DNA from: Candidatus Pullichristensenella avicola
Lineage (GTDB): Bacteria > Bacillota > Clostridia > Christensenellales > Aristaeellaceae
Assembly: GCA_018711655.1 (NCBI GenBank)
Contig: DVIA01000055.1
Location: 21,456-85,455 of the forward strand
Reading direction: 5' to 3'
Length of the DNA stretch: 64,000 nucleotides
Positions 17,092 through 25,676 of the stretch are shown here, in pieces. Every line of letters starts with the position of its first letter. The stretch's first letter is position 1. A program made the position numbers and the translations under genes. The notes below the pieces were generated by a model. That model saw only the letters and a list, made by a program, of their open reading frames with translations, searched no databases and was not told the origin of the DNA.

Positions 17092-18114
17092 ATGAAAAAA
17101 CTTTTCGCGCTGCTTTTGGTGTTGCTCCTTGCCGCCGCGCCCGCGCTGGCCGAGGGCAGCATCAACATCTACACCTGGGACGGCTATTTCAACCCCGAGA
17201 CCCTTGCCGCCTTTACCGAGGAAACGGGCATCGAGGTCAACCTTTCCCCCTTCGCCTCCAACGAGGACATGCTGGTGGTGATGCAATCCAGCGCGGCGTA
17301 CGATATCGTGCTGGCCAGCGACTACGCCCTCAACATCCTCCGCAAGGCCGATCTTCTGCAGCCCCTGGACATGGAGGCCCTCACCAATTACGAAAATCTC
17401 GATCCCGCCTACCTCAACCAGTACTACGATCCCGACGGAACCTACAGCATTCCCTACGCGCCCGGCTCGCCGGTGCTTGTCTACAACCCCGAACTGGTCG
17501 AGGGCGAAATCACGTCCTTTGCCGATCTGTTTGACGAGCAATTCGCCGGTTCCGTGTGCCTGCTGGACAGCGCCCGCGTGATGATCGGCTATGTCAACAT
17601 CATGCTCGGCCACGACTTTAACACCACCAACGACGAGGAACTGGCCGAAGCCGCAGAAAAGCTCAAGGAGATCAAGCCCAACGTGCTGGCGCTGGACTCC
17701 AACCTTGCCTATCAGTATCTGCTTTCGGGCGAGGCCAAGGCGGCGTTCCTGTTCACTTCGCAGGCCGTGGTGTGCGAACAGGCCATGCCGGGCGCGTTTG
17801 AATATGTGTTCCCCTCCGAAGGCATCGGCTTTGGCATCGACGCCATGGTCATTCCCGCCAGCGCTGAAAACCCCGAAGGCGCCAACGCCTTTATGAACTA
17901 CCTGATGCGCCCCGAAGTCGCCGCCACCATCCAGCCGTGGACGATGTATTTGAACGTCAACGCCGCGGCGGCGGAACTTCTGCCGGAGGGCAGCCTCGAT
18001 TACGCCGCCCTCAACATTCCCGAGGACCTGTTTGCCACCAAGCAGTTTGCCGTGGATCTGGGCGACTATGAAGGCGTTTATCAGGACATCTGGTCGGAAT
18101 TCAAGCTGTCCTGA
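17092..18114 (+). CDS. potD: spermidine/putrescine-binding protein
   Basis: 340 residues from ATG 17092 after GGAAGGAGG. A Sec signal peptide with a hydrophobic run (LFALLLVLLLAAAPALA) and an AxA site precedes the mature start EGSINIYTWDGYF; YTWDGY is the family's opening strand and carries a ligand-contact Trp. No lipobox Cys is seen, which is unusual for a Gram-positive binding protein and leaves open how it stays at the cell surface. Binding-pocket residues such as YAPGSPVLVYN and the final WSEFKLS agree with PotD. Last gene of the operon. Confidence 0.92.
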   Translation: MKKLFALLLVLLLAAAPALAEGSINIYTWDGYFNPETLAAFTEETGIEVNLSPFASNEDMLVVMQSSAAYDIVLASDYALNILRKADLLQPLDMEALTNYENLDPAYLNQYYDPDGTYSIPYAPGSPVLVYNPELVEGEITSFADLFDEQFAGSVCLLDSARVMIGYVNIMLGHDFNTTNDEELAEAAEKLKEIKPNVLALDSNLAYQYLLSGEAKAAFLFTSQAVVCEQAMPGAFEYVFPSEGIGFGIDAMVIPASAENPEGANAFMNYLMRPEVAATIQPWTMYLNVNAAAAELLPEGSLDYAALNIPEDLFATKQFAVDLGDYEGVYQDIWSEFKLS

Positions 18115-18157
18115 GGCGCGATTTTCAAAACCTTAAAACACCTCGAACCAACATCTT

Positions 18158-18199
18158 TCCCGCGCGGCGTTGACCGGAGCCGCGCGGGAATGTTATAAT
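18158..18199 (+). promoter_or_regulatory. pot terminator overlapping the next gene's promoter
   Basis: A hairpin with arms TCCCGCGCGGC (18158-18168) and GCCGCGCGGGA (18179-18189) closes the pot operon. Overlapping it are TTGACC (18170-18175) and TATAAT (18194-18199) spaced 18 bp, a promoter for the DUF1538 gene. The -35 lies in the hairpin loop and the spacer contains its 3' arm. Confidence 0.65.
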
Positions 18200-18235
18200 G
18201 GAATATAAATATTATATAAATGCGAGGTGTTGCCA

Positions 18236-19741
18236 TTGCTGAGCGCCATCGGGAGCAAACTCAAGGAGGCTGTTTCGTCCGTAGCGCCGATCGTATTGAT
18301 CGTGCTTGCGCTTGCCCTGACCGTCACCCCCCTGAGCGGCCCGACGTTGCTTTTGTTCATGCTAAGCGCGATACTGCTTGTTTTGGGCATGGCGCTGTTC
18401 ACCCTGGGTTCGGAAATCGCCATGACGCCCATGGGCGAAATGGTCGGCGCGCGCCTATCGGAAAAGCGCAGCCTTCCCTTCCTTATCGGCGCGGGGTTTT
18501 TGATGGGCGCGGTCATCACCATTGCCGAACCGGATTTGACGGTTCTTGCCGCGCAGGCCCCGGCCTTTCCCACAACAACGCTGATCCTCTGCGTAGCGGC
18601 GGGGGTGGGCGTATTCCTGGTGCTGGGGCTTTTGCGCATCGTCTTTGCCCGGCGGCTGAATTGGATGCTGCTGATCCTCTACGCCGCCGTATTTCTGCTC
18701 GCCGTCTTTGCCGACAACGATTTTCTGCCGGTGGCCTTCGATTCCGGCGGCGTCACCACCGGCCCGATTACCGTGCCCTTCATCCTTGCCCTGGGCGTAG
18801 GCGTGGCGGCGGTGCGCGGCGGCCAGCGTTCCGAGGAGGACAGCTTTGGCCTGGTGGCGCTTTGTTCCATCGGGCCGATCATGGCGGTCATGGTGCTGGC
18901 GATGTTCTTTGACCCCGCTTCCAGCCAATACGCGGCGCAGACCCCAGAACTGACAACGGCCTGGAAAGACGTGCTGCCCGAGCTTGGCGTCGCCCTTGCG
19001 CACTATCTGCGCGAGGTGGCCGTCGCGCTGTTTCCCATTCTGCTGGCCTTCGGCGTCTTTCAGGTTTTCTGGCTGAAGCTGCCTGCGCGCAGGCTGTTGC
19101 GCATGGCCGCCGGCATCGTCTATACGCTTCTGGGCCTGTGCCTGTTCCTGGCGGCGGTCAACACGGGGTTTTTGCCCGTGGGTTACGCCCTGGGCGGGCA
19201 ATTGGCGTCGCTTTCCGACAACTGGGTGCTGGCGCCGCTGGCGATGCTGATGGGCTTTTTCATCGTGCGCGCGGAGCCGGCGGTGCATGTGCTCAATGAA
19301 CAGGTTTCGGAAATTACCGACGGCGTCATCAGCCGCCGCGCCATGATGACCACGCTTTCCCTGGGCGTAGCGGCCTCGCTGGGGCTCGCCATGGCGCGCA
19401 TCCTTACCGGGCTTTCCATTTGGTATTGCCTTTTGCCGGGCTATGCGCTGGCGCTGGGCATGTCGTTTTTCGTGCCGCCGGTGTTTACCGCCATCGCCTT
19501 CGACTCGGGCGGCGTGGCTTCCGGGCCAATGACGGCCACCTTTCTGCTGCCCTTTGCCCTCGGCGCCGTGGACGCGCTGGGCGGCAACCCCATGGCGGAC
19601 GCCTTTGGGCTGGTGGCAATGGTGGCAATGACGCCCCTGATCGCCATTCAGGCGCTGGCGCTGGTCTACGCTTTGCGAACGCGGCGCGCCGGTTCGGTCG
19701 CCGCCATCCGCCCCGAGGTGGAGATTATCGACTTCGATTAG
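18236..19741 (+). CDS. DUF1538 family multi-spanning membrane protein
   Basis: About 501 residues, nearly all hydrophobic, with some twelve to fourteen transmembrane helices. Two halves repeat the same motif: AFDSGGVTTGPITVPF at about 170-185 and AFDSGGVASGPMTATF at about 420-435, with SFGLVALCSIGPI and AFGLVAMVAMTPL following each. This duplicated FDSGG-(T/S)GP signature is that of DUF1538 proteins, presumed transporters. The loops are short, so it is probably all in the membrane. TTG 18236 is best placed after GCGAGGTG; GTG 18227 would sit within that site. Two P-II-like proteins follow directly, implying P-II control of transport. Confidence 0.85.
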   Translation: MLSAIGSKLKEAVSSVAPIVLIVLALALTVTPLSGPTLLLFMLSAILLVLGMALFTLGSEIAMTPMGEMVGARLSEKRSLPFLIGAGFLMGAVITIAEPDLTVLAAQAPAFPTTTLILCVAAGVGVFLVLGLLRIVFARRLNWMLLILYAAVFLLAVFADNDFLPVAFDSGGVTTGPITVPFILALGVGVAAVRGGQRSEEDSFGLVALCSIGPIMAVMVLAMFFDPASSQYAAQTPELTTAWKDVLPELGVALAHYLREVAVALFPILLAFGVFQVFWLKLPARRLLRMAAGIVYTLLGLCLFLAAVNTGFLPVGYALGGQLASLSDNWVLAPLAMLMGFFIVRAEPAVHVLNEQVSEITDGVISRRAMMTTLSLGVAASLGLAMARILTGLSIWYCLLPGYALALGMSFFVPPVFTAIAFDSGGVASGPMTATFLLPFALGAVDALGGNPMADAFGLVAMVAMTPLIAIQALALVYALRTRRAGSVAAIRPEVEIIDFD

Positions 19742-19749
19742 AGGTGCCT

Positions 19750-20091
19750 ATGGAGAAATTGGTTTTGATCCTCGCCGTCGCCGGCCACGAGCTGGGCGAG
19801 CGCATGCGCGCCGCGCTGGAAGGCGCGAACTGCGCCGTCTGCTTCCAGATGCAGGGCCACGGCACGGCCAAGGCGGCCTGGCTGGAGTACCTGGGGCTTT
19901 CCGATACGCGCCGGGCCGTGCTGCTCGCCCCCTGCGCCGAAAGCGCTGTCGCCGCGGCGTTTTCCGCCCTGCAAGCGGCGCTGGGAGAGGCGCGTTACTT
20001 CGCCGTTTCCATCCCCTTTTCCAGCATTGCCGGGCGCGACGCCTATGAACTGCTTGCCCAAGGAGGAAGTGCGCATGGAAAAACAGTTTGA
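19750..20091 (+). CDS. P-II-like protein, first of two
   Basis: 113 residues from ATG 19750, 8 bp after the membrane protein gene, with GAGGTG as binding site. A ferredoxin-like pattern of about 100 residues is visible (LVLILAVAGHELGERMRAALEGA, then FQMQGHGTAKAAWLEYLGLSD, key QGHGTAKAAWLEYLG), as in GlnB/GlnK-related proteins: the segment after the first helix, with QGHGT, corresponds to the GRG region before the T-loop. The uridylylated Tyr of GlnB is not recognisable. It is divergent enough that an independent fold check is desirable. It overlaps the next gene by 17 bp. Confidence 0.7.
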   Translation: MEKLVLILAVAGHELGERMRAALEGANCAVCFQMQGHGTAKAAWLEYLGLSDTRRAVLLAPCAESAVAAAFSALQAALGEARYFAVSIPFSSIAGRDAYELLAQGGSAHGKTV

Positions 20092-20407
20092 TCTCATCGT
20101 CGCCATTGTCGGCCGCGGCTTTTCCGATCTGGTGATGGACGCGGCGCGCGCCGCAGGGGCCAGCGGCGGCACCATTCTGCACGGGCGCGGCACGGGCGTT
20201 CATGAAGCCGCGCAGTTCTTTGGCATCGCCATCCAGCCGGAAAAGGAGATCGTGCTCATCCTTGCCCGCAGCGAGGAGCGCCGCGCCATCATGGCCGCCA
20301 TCGCCGAGGGCGCGGGCCTGAACACGCAGGGCCGGGGGCTGACGTTCTCTCTGCCGGTAGACCAGGTTTCCGGCATCGTCCACCTTCTCTCGCCCACGCA
20401 ACCGTAG
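20075..20407 (+). CDS. P-II-like protein, second of two
   Basis: 110 residues from ATG 20075, preceded by AAGGAGGAAGTGCGC inside the end of the previous gene. VAIVGRGFSDLVMDAARAAGASGGTILHGRG contains the P-II hallmark GASGGTILHGRGTG (about residues 28-41), followed by FGIAIQPEKEIVLIL, closely resembling P-II family proteins encoded beside DUF1538 genes. P-II trimers bind ATP/ADP and 2-oxoglutarate or other effectors and control transporters by plugging them. Two unequal copies suggest a heterotrimer or two separate controls. Confidence 0.8.
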   Translation: MEKQFDLIVAIVGRGFSDLVMDAARAAGASGGTILHGRGTGVHEAAQFFGIAIQPEKEIVLILARSEERRAIMAAIAEGAGLNTQGRGLTFSLPVDQVSGIVHLLSPTQP

Positions 20408-20431
20408 TTCGCCGCAAAAGACCGCGCAAAG

Positions 20432-20466
20432 CAAGCCGCCCGCGCTCGTCGCAGGCGGCTTGTTTG
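20432..20466 (+). terminator. terminator after the P-II-like genes
   Basis: CAAGCCGCC (20432-20440) pairs with GGCGGCTTG (20454-20462), then TTTGAAAA. The remaining 290 bp up to 20756 are GC-rich with no convincing gene or repeat. Confidence 0.65.
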
Positions 20467-20756
20467 AAAAAGGCCTCCGGCCGCGCCACGGCCGGCGAAA
20501 ACGCATTCTCACGTTCCCGCATGCGGCCGCGTCCGGCCGCCACGGGCGATGAAGCTCAGCCCCGCCCGGCGCGTGCAAAGCCTCGCTGACGTTTGATGCC
20601 GCGCTCTCCGCCGTTGCCTGCCCCCGCCTGGTGCGCGCAAAGCCTCGCTTCGCCCGCCCGGAAGCGCCGCGCAGCGGCAAAGGCGCCGGCTCTCTTCTGC
20701 AGAACCCCCTGCCTGTCCGCGCAAGGCGTCCGGCGAAGGGCCTGCTCCATTGGGGC

Positions 20757-21947
20757 TTACCTTTGCCCAAGCAGGGCGACGACGCGACGCGCCACATTGA
20801 TCTCTTCGTTGGCGGGGATCACCCAGACTTCGACGGGCGAGCCGTCGCGGGAGATCCTGCGTTCCTGGCCGCCCGTGTTTTTCGACGCGTCCATTTCCAG
20901 GCCCAGATGCGCCAGCGCCTGGCAGACGCGCGCGCGCACCATGGCGGAATTTTCGCCAATGCCGCCGGTGAACACCAGCGCGTCCAGCCCGCCCAGCACT
21001 GCATGGAGCGCGCCCGCGCCGGAGACAATGGCGTGCAGATACATCTCCACCGCCAGGCGCGCGCGCTCGTTGCCCTGGGCGATGGCGGCCTCGAGGTCGC
21101 GCATATCGCCGCTGACGCCGCTCACGCCCAGCAGGCCTCCGTTTTTGGTGATGCCGCGGGTGATCTCCCCGGCGTCAAGGCCCTCGCCGAGCAGGAAGGG
21201 GAAAATATAGGGGTCGATGTCGCCGGCACGCGAGGAATGCGGCAGCCCGCTCTGCAGGGAAAAGCCGCAGGTGCTGTCCACGCTTTTGCCGTCAAAAATG
21301 GCGCACAACGAGCCGCTGCCGCCCAGATGACAGGAAATCACGCGCCGCGCCCGGCCTTCGGTGAGGGCGGCGACGCGCTCAGCCACATAGCCGTGGGAAG
21401 CGCCATGGTAGCCGTAGCGGCGGACGCCGTATTTTTCGTACCATTCATAGGGCACGGAATAGATCTGCCGCTCAAGCGGCACGGTTTTGTGAAAATCCGT
21501 TTCAAAGGCGCCGACCATGCGCGCCGAAGGCAGCAGGCGCTGAAAGACCCGAATGGCCTCGATGTAAGGCAGGTTGTGCGCCGGGGCGATGCGCGCGCCG
21601 CGCGCCAGATCGTCCATGACCTCTTCGGTCAATTCGTGATCGCCGAGGAACTTCTGGGCGATCACCGTTTTAAATCCCACGGCCTCCACTTCGCCAATGT
21701 CCCCCACCACGCCGTTTTCGCCGGTCAATTCGCGCAAAAACAGGTCGATGCCATCCGTATACCCGGGCACCGCCAGCCCCTCGAGGCGCTTTTTTGCGCC
21801 CGTTTGCAGGTTGATATAGGTAAAAATGGCGCTGTCGGGGCTGCCCACGCGCTCTACGCGCGCATCGCAAAGGGCCGTTTCGTTCGCCATGTCGAACAGT
21901 TTGAATTTCAGAGACGTGCTTCCCGCGTTGCTGATCAGTACTTTCAT
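20757..21947 (-). CDS. ackA: acetate (acyl) kinase
   Basis: 396 residues. The start chosen is ATG at 21947 (MKVLISNAGSTSLKFK), the canonical beginning of acetate kinases; a TTG nine codons upstream is less likely. Signature 1 NAGSTSLKFK and signature 2 (about residue 170, MVGAFETDFHKTVP) are intact, as are GYHGASHGYVA and the C-terminal FTGGIGENSAMVR. The enzyme makes ATP and acetate from acetyl phosphate. No phosphotransacetylase gene is adjacent, which is unusual but not rare. Propionate or butyrate as alternative substrates cannot be excluded from sequence alone. Confidence 0.9.
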   Translation of the reverse strand: MKVLISNAGSTSLKFKLFDMANETALCDARVERVGSPDSAIFTYINLQTGAKKRLEGLAVPGYTDGIDLFLRELTGENGVVGDIGEVEAVGFKTVIAQKFLGDHELTEEVMDDLARGARIAPAHNLPYIEAIRVFQRLLPSARMVGAFETDFHKTVPLERQIYSVPYEWYEKYGVRRYGYHGASHGYVAERVAALTEGRARRVISCHLGGSGSLCAIFDGKSVDSTCGFSLQSGLPHSSRAGDIDPYIFPFLLGEGLDAGEITRGITKNGGLLGVSGVSGDMRDLEAAIAQGNERARLAVEMYLHAIVSGAGALHAVLGGLDALVFTGGIGENSAMVRARVCQALAHLGLEMDASKNTGGQERRISRDGSPVEVWVIPANEEINVARRVVALLGQR

Positions 21948-22109
21948 GCGCATTCTCCCCAGCGTTTTTTTCAATTATACGAAATGCGCGGGGCGATGTC
22001 AACGCGCGGCCGGGCGGCGCGCACACGTTTTTTAACATTCGCGCGCCGTTTCGGCAGTTTTGTTGCGTTTTTGCTCCATATCTTAACATTTGCTTTTCAA
22101 AAACGGCCA

Positions 22110-22138
22110 TTGACGCGGCGCGCCCCTGCTCCTACAAT
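22110..22138 (+). promoter_or_regulatory. promoter of the flavoprotein operon
   Basis: TTGACG (22110-22115), 17 bp, TACAAT (22133-22138), 35 bp before the start codon. Confidence 0.65.
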
Positions 22139-22173
22139 AGAATCAGAAGATTCGTATGCAAAGGAGGAGGCAT

Positions 22174-23610
22174 ATGCGCAATTATGACGTGGCGATCATC
22201 GGCGCGGGCGTAACGGGCTGCGCGGTGGCGCGGCATTTGTCGCGCTATCGTCTGAAAATTGTCCTGATCGACGCCGCCGAGGATGTGGCCATGGGCGCTT
22301 CGCGCGCCAATTCCGCCATTGTCCACGCAGGTTATGACTGCCCCGCAGACACGCTGATGGCAAAGATGAACGTTCGCGGCAACGCGCTGTACGAGCGTTG
22401 GTGCGCGGAACTGGACGTGCCTTTCGAACGCGTCGGTTCGCTGGTGGCGGCGTTCAATCCCGATGAAAAGCTGGAACTGCGCTGGCTGTACGAACGCGGC
22501 CTGCAAAACGGCGTTCCGGATATGGAAATGCTCACCGGCGACCAGGCGCGCGCGCTGGAGCCGATGCTCTCCAACAGGGCCATCGCCGCGCTGCACGCCA
22601 AAACGGCGGGCATCACCTGCCCCTACGAAATGACCATCGCCTGCGCGGAAAACGCCGTGGAAAACGGCGTGGAACTGCTGCTGGGCCGGCCGGTGAAGTG
22701 GATCGTTTCCGAGCCGAACAGCATGGTCGTGCGCTGCGGCAATGAATGCATCAGCGCCAAGCGCATCGTCAACGCCGCCGGCATCCACGCCGACGACGTG
22801 GCGCGCATGATTGGAGACGATTCCTTTGATATCCGCCCCCGCAAGGGCGAATACATGCTCTTTGACCGCACCGAGCGCCGGCCGAACAAGGTGATCTTCC
22901 ACACCCCCACCAAGCTTGGCAAGGGCGTGCTGGTCGCGCCCACGGTGGACGGCAACGTCTTTGCCGGCCCCACCGCCGTAAACGTCAACGACAAGGAGGA
23001 CACCTCGGTAGACGCCAACCTTTCCGAAGTGCTGGCCACGCTGGCGCTGGAGGCGACCCCCACGCTGAACCTGCGCAATACCATTCGCGCCTTCGCCGGT
23101 CTGCGCGCGCAGCCGTCCTCGGGCGATTTTATCATCACCTCTTCGGAGAAAGACGCGCGCATGATCCATGCGGCGGGCATCTGCTCGCCAGGGCTGACCA
23201 GCGCGCCCGCCATCGCCGAGCAGGTGGAGGAAGAACTGCGCATCACCGGGCTGACGATGAGCGAAAAGGCGCTGTTCAACCCCTACCGCAAGCACATTCC
23301 GGTGTTCCGCACCATGACCGAAACGCAGCGCCAGCGCGCCATCGCCGAAAATCCGCTCTACGGGCGGGTGATCTGCCGCTGCGAAAACGTCACCGAGGCA
23401 GAGATCGTCGAGGCCGTGCGCCGCGGCGCGCGCACCGTAGACGGGGTCAAGCGCCGCACGCGCGCGGGCATGGGCCGCTGCCAGGGCGGTTTTTGTACGC
23501 CGCGCGTGATGGAGATCATCGCTCGCGAGGCGGCGATCCCCGAAGAAAAAATCACCAAATCCGGCGGCGATTCCTATATGGTCGCCGGCAAAACGCGCGG
23601 GGAGGTGTGA
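22174..23610 (+). CDS. FAD-dependent oxidoreductase, GlpA-like, with C-terminal [2Fe-2S] domain
   Basis: 478 residues from ATG 22174 after AAAGGAGGAGG. The N-terminal Rossmann motif is GAGVTGCAVARHL (FAD), followed by a DAO-type fold (RANSAIVHAGYD; GPTAVNVNDKEDT) to about 385. The last 90 residues are a BFD-like domain with CRCENVTEAEI and GRCQGGFC supplying four cysteines for a [2Fe-2S] cluster. This matches the clostridial glycerol-3-phosphate dehydrogenase/lactate-type flavoprotein that is always followed by the next two genes. The reaction proposed is sn-glycerol-3-phosphate to dihydroxyacetone phosphate. Confidence 0.85.
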   Translation: MRNYDVAIIGAGVTGCAVARHLSRYRLKIVLIDAAEDVAMGASRANSAIVHAGYDCPADTLMAKMNVRGNALYERWCAELDVPFERVGSLVAAFNPDEKLELRWLYERGLQNGVPDMEMLTGDQARALEPMLSNRAIAALHAKTAGITCPYEMTIACAENAVENGVELLLGRPVKWIVSEPNSMVVRCGNECISAKRIVNAAGIHADDVARMIGDDSFDIRPRKGEYMLFDRTERRPNKVIFHTPTKLGKGVLVAPTVDGNVFAGPTAVNVNDKEDTSVDANLSEVLATLALEATPTLNLRNTIRAFAGLRAQPSSGDFIITSSEKDARMIHAAGICSPGLTSAPAIAEQVEEELRITGLTMSEKALFNPYRKHIPVFRTMTETQRQRAIAENPLYGRVICRCENVTEAEIVEAVRRGARTVDGVKRRTRAGMGRCQGGFCTPRVMEIIAREAAIPEEKITKSGGDSYMVAGKTRGEV

Positions 23611-23612
23611 CC

Positions 23613-24863
23613 ATGGAGCGCAAGATCGACATCGTCATCATCGGCGGCGGCCCCGCGGGCCTGGCGGCGGCGCTTTCGGCGCGCGAACGCGCCCCGGAAG
23701 CGAGCGTGCTCATCCTCGAACGCGACCGCGCCCTGGGCGGCATTTTGCAGCAGTGCATTCACAACGGCTTTGGCCTGCATTACTTCGGCGAGGAACTGAC
23801 CGGGCCGGAGTATGTAGACCGCTTTATCCGCCGCCTGGAGGGCAAAAACATCGAAGTCTGGCTGGATACGATGGTGCTGGAGATCGGCGAAGGCCGCCGC
23901 GTGGTCTGCGTCAGCGCCGAGCGCGGCCTGGTGGCGCTCAACGCCGGCGCAGTGGTGCTGGCCATGGGCTGCCGCGAACGTCCGCGCGGCGCGCTCATTC
24001 CCGGAACGCGTCCGGCGGGCGTGTATACGGCCGGCACGGCGCAGCGCCTGAACAACATCGACGGGTATCTGCCGGGAAAGCGCATCGTCATTCTCGGCTC
24101 GGGCGACATCGGCCTGATCATGGCCCGGCGCATGACCTGGGAGGGCGCGAAGGTGGAACTGGTGGCGGAGATCATGCCCTATTCCAGCGGCCTTAAGCGC
24201 AACATCGTGCAGTGTTTGGAGGACAACGACATACCGCTTCTGTTCAACCACACGGTCACGCGCGTGCATGGGCGCGAGCGCGTGGAGGGCGTGACCGTCA
24301 GCGAGGTCGATCCTGCAACCCGCCTGCCCATCCGCGGCACGGCGCGCTTCGTGCCCTGCGACACGCTTCTGTTGTCGGTCGGCCTGATCCCTGAAAACGA
24401 GTTGTCCCGCGGCGCGGGCGTGGAAATTGACGCCGTTACCGGCGGCGCAGTCGTAGACGAGCGGCGCCAGACCTCGGTCGGGGGCATATTCGCCTGCGGC
24501 AACGTACTGCATGTGCACGATCTGGTGGACAACGTATCTGTCGAGGCCGCCATCGCCGGCCAGGCCGCGGCCGAATATGCGCTGGCGGGCGAAAAAACGG
24601 CCCCGCAGCGCGCGGTGCAGGCCGGGCGCGGCGTGCGCTATGTGGTCCCGCAACGCATTCGCGCCGGGGCAAGCGGCAATCTGGACCTCTATTTCCGCGT
24701 GGATAACGTCTACCGCGGCGCGACGCTGGAGGTGCTCTGCGGCGAGGACGTCATCCTGCGGCGCAAGCGCCCCATTGTCACGCCCGGCGAAATGGAAAAG
24801 ATCGCCATCGACCTTGCCGCCGTGACCGCGGATGTAACCGTGCGCCTCGCGGCGGACGCTTAG
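23613..24863 (+). CDS. NAD(P)/FAD pyridine-nucleotide-disulfide-type oxidoreductase, partner subunit
   Basis: 416 residues from ATG 23613, two bases after the previous stop. FAD motif GGGPAGLAAAL at the N-terminus and NAD(P) motif LGSGDIGLIMARRM in the middle, with ATG-like GVFACGNV near residue 295 (GGIFACGNVLHVHD). It resembles the GlpB-like partner in Firmicute glycerol-3-phosphate dehydrogenase operons and would pass electrons between the GlpA-like subunit and NAD(P) or ferredoxin. The redox-active CxxC of disulfide reductases is not present; instead a single Cys follows LQQ (LQQCIHNGFG). Confidence 0.85.
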   Translation: MERKIDIVIIGGGPAGLAAALSARERAPEASVLILERDRALGGILQQCIHNGFGLHYFGEELTGPEYVDRFIRRLEGKNIEVWLDTMVLEIGEGRRVVCVSAERGLVALNAGAVVLAMGCRERPRGALIPGTRPAGVYTAGTAQRLNNIDGYLPGKRIVILGSGDIGLIMARRMTWEGAKVELVAEIMPYSSGLKRNIVQCLEDNDIPLLFNHTVTRVHGRERVEGVTVSEVDPATRLPIRGTARFVPCDTLLLSVGLIPENELSRGAGVEIDAVTGGAVVDERRQTSVGGIFACGNVLHVHDLVDNVSVEAAIAGQAAAEYALAGEKTAPQRAVQAGRGVRYVVPQRIRAGASGNLDLYFRVDNVYRGATLEVLCGEDVILRRKRPIVTPGEMEKIAIDLAAVTADVTVRLAADA

Positions 24864-24874
24864 GAGGTGCGGGC

Positions 24875-25246
24875 ATGGAAAACCGTGAATTGACCTGCAT
24901 CGTCTGCCCCATGGGCTGCCGCGTGACGGTGGAATTGGATGGCGGCGAAATGCGCTTTTCGGGCAACCAGTGCAAGCGCGGCGAAGCTTATTGCCGCCAG
25001 GAAGTCTCCTGTCCGATGCGCACCGTGACCTCGCTGGTGGCCGTTGAAGGCGCGGAGCATCCGCTTTGCCCGGTCAAGACCGCCGCGCCTGTTCCGCGCG
25101 AGAAGATTCCCGAGGTTCTCGCCAAACTGCGCTGCGCGCGCGTACACGCGCCCATCGCCATCGGCGACGTACTCGTTCGCGATATCGCCGGCACAGGCGT
25201 AGACCTCGTCGCCACGGACGCGCGTCCTCTGCGCGCGGAAACCTGA
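24875..25246 (+). CDS. DUF1667 cysteine-rich iron-sulfur protein
   Basis: 123 residues. Cysteines are arranged CIVCPMGC near residue 9 and then QCKRGEAYC near residue 34, with another in ISCPMR-like VSCPMRTVTS, the pattern of DUF1667 proteins. It is the standard third gene after the two flavoproteins and presumably carries Fe-S clusters that link them to the electron acceptor. Ends at a strong inverted repeat. Confidence 0.85.
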   Translation: MENRELTCIVCPMGCRVTVELDGGEMRFSGNQCKRGEAYCRQEVSCPMRTVTSLVAVEGAEHPLCPVKTAAPVPREKIPEVLAKLRCARVHAPIAIGDVLVRDIAGTGVDLVATDARPLRAET

Positions 25247-25260
25247 GAAACGGACAGATT

Positions 25261-25298
25261 GCAAACGGCGTCGGACAGACATCTCCGGCGCCGTTTGC
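25261..25298 (+). terminator. terminator of the flavoprotein operon
   Basis: GCAAACGGCG (25261-25270) and CGCCGTTTGC (25289-25298) pair around an 18-nt loop. No strong T-run. The following 310 bp are GC-rich with no gene I can support. Confidence 0.5.
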
Positions 25299-25614
25299 CA
25301 TTGAAACGCAGCCCGCGACAACCGGATGCAGGCCGCGCCTCGATCGCCCGAAAACCGGCGCGGCCAAAGCGCAAACGCGCCGCCCTCAGGCCATCCTTTT
25401 GCCGGCACAGCAAACCCCTCCCGCCGCGCCCATCCCGCGCCGCAGGCCGCTTCCCCGCACGCGCCCGCGCCTGACTTTCTGGATAGCGCAAAAACTGATC
25501 TTCACCCTCCGCGCGCCGGCGTTTTGCGGCGCGCTTTTCCATTTGCCGGAAATGGGTTGACGCTTTCCCGCATGCGCCCGATTTCCCAGGTTCCATTGCA
25601 GGCGGCGCGAACAT

Positions 25615-25646
25615 AAAAAACCGCCCCCACAGAATCGTGGAGGCGG
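25615..25646 (-). terminator. terminator of the kdgK-dha-eda operon
   Basis: On the minus strand CCGCCTCCAC (25646-25637), loop GATTCT, GTGGGGGCGG (25630-25621), then TTTTTT (25620-25615). Confidence 0.85.
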
Positions 25647-25676
25647 ACGGTTTCGGGTTCCTGCGCGCGACCCCGT

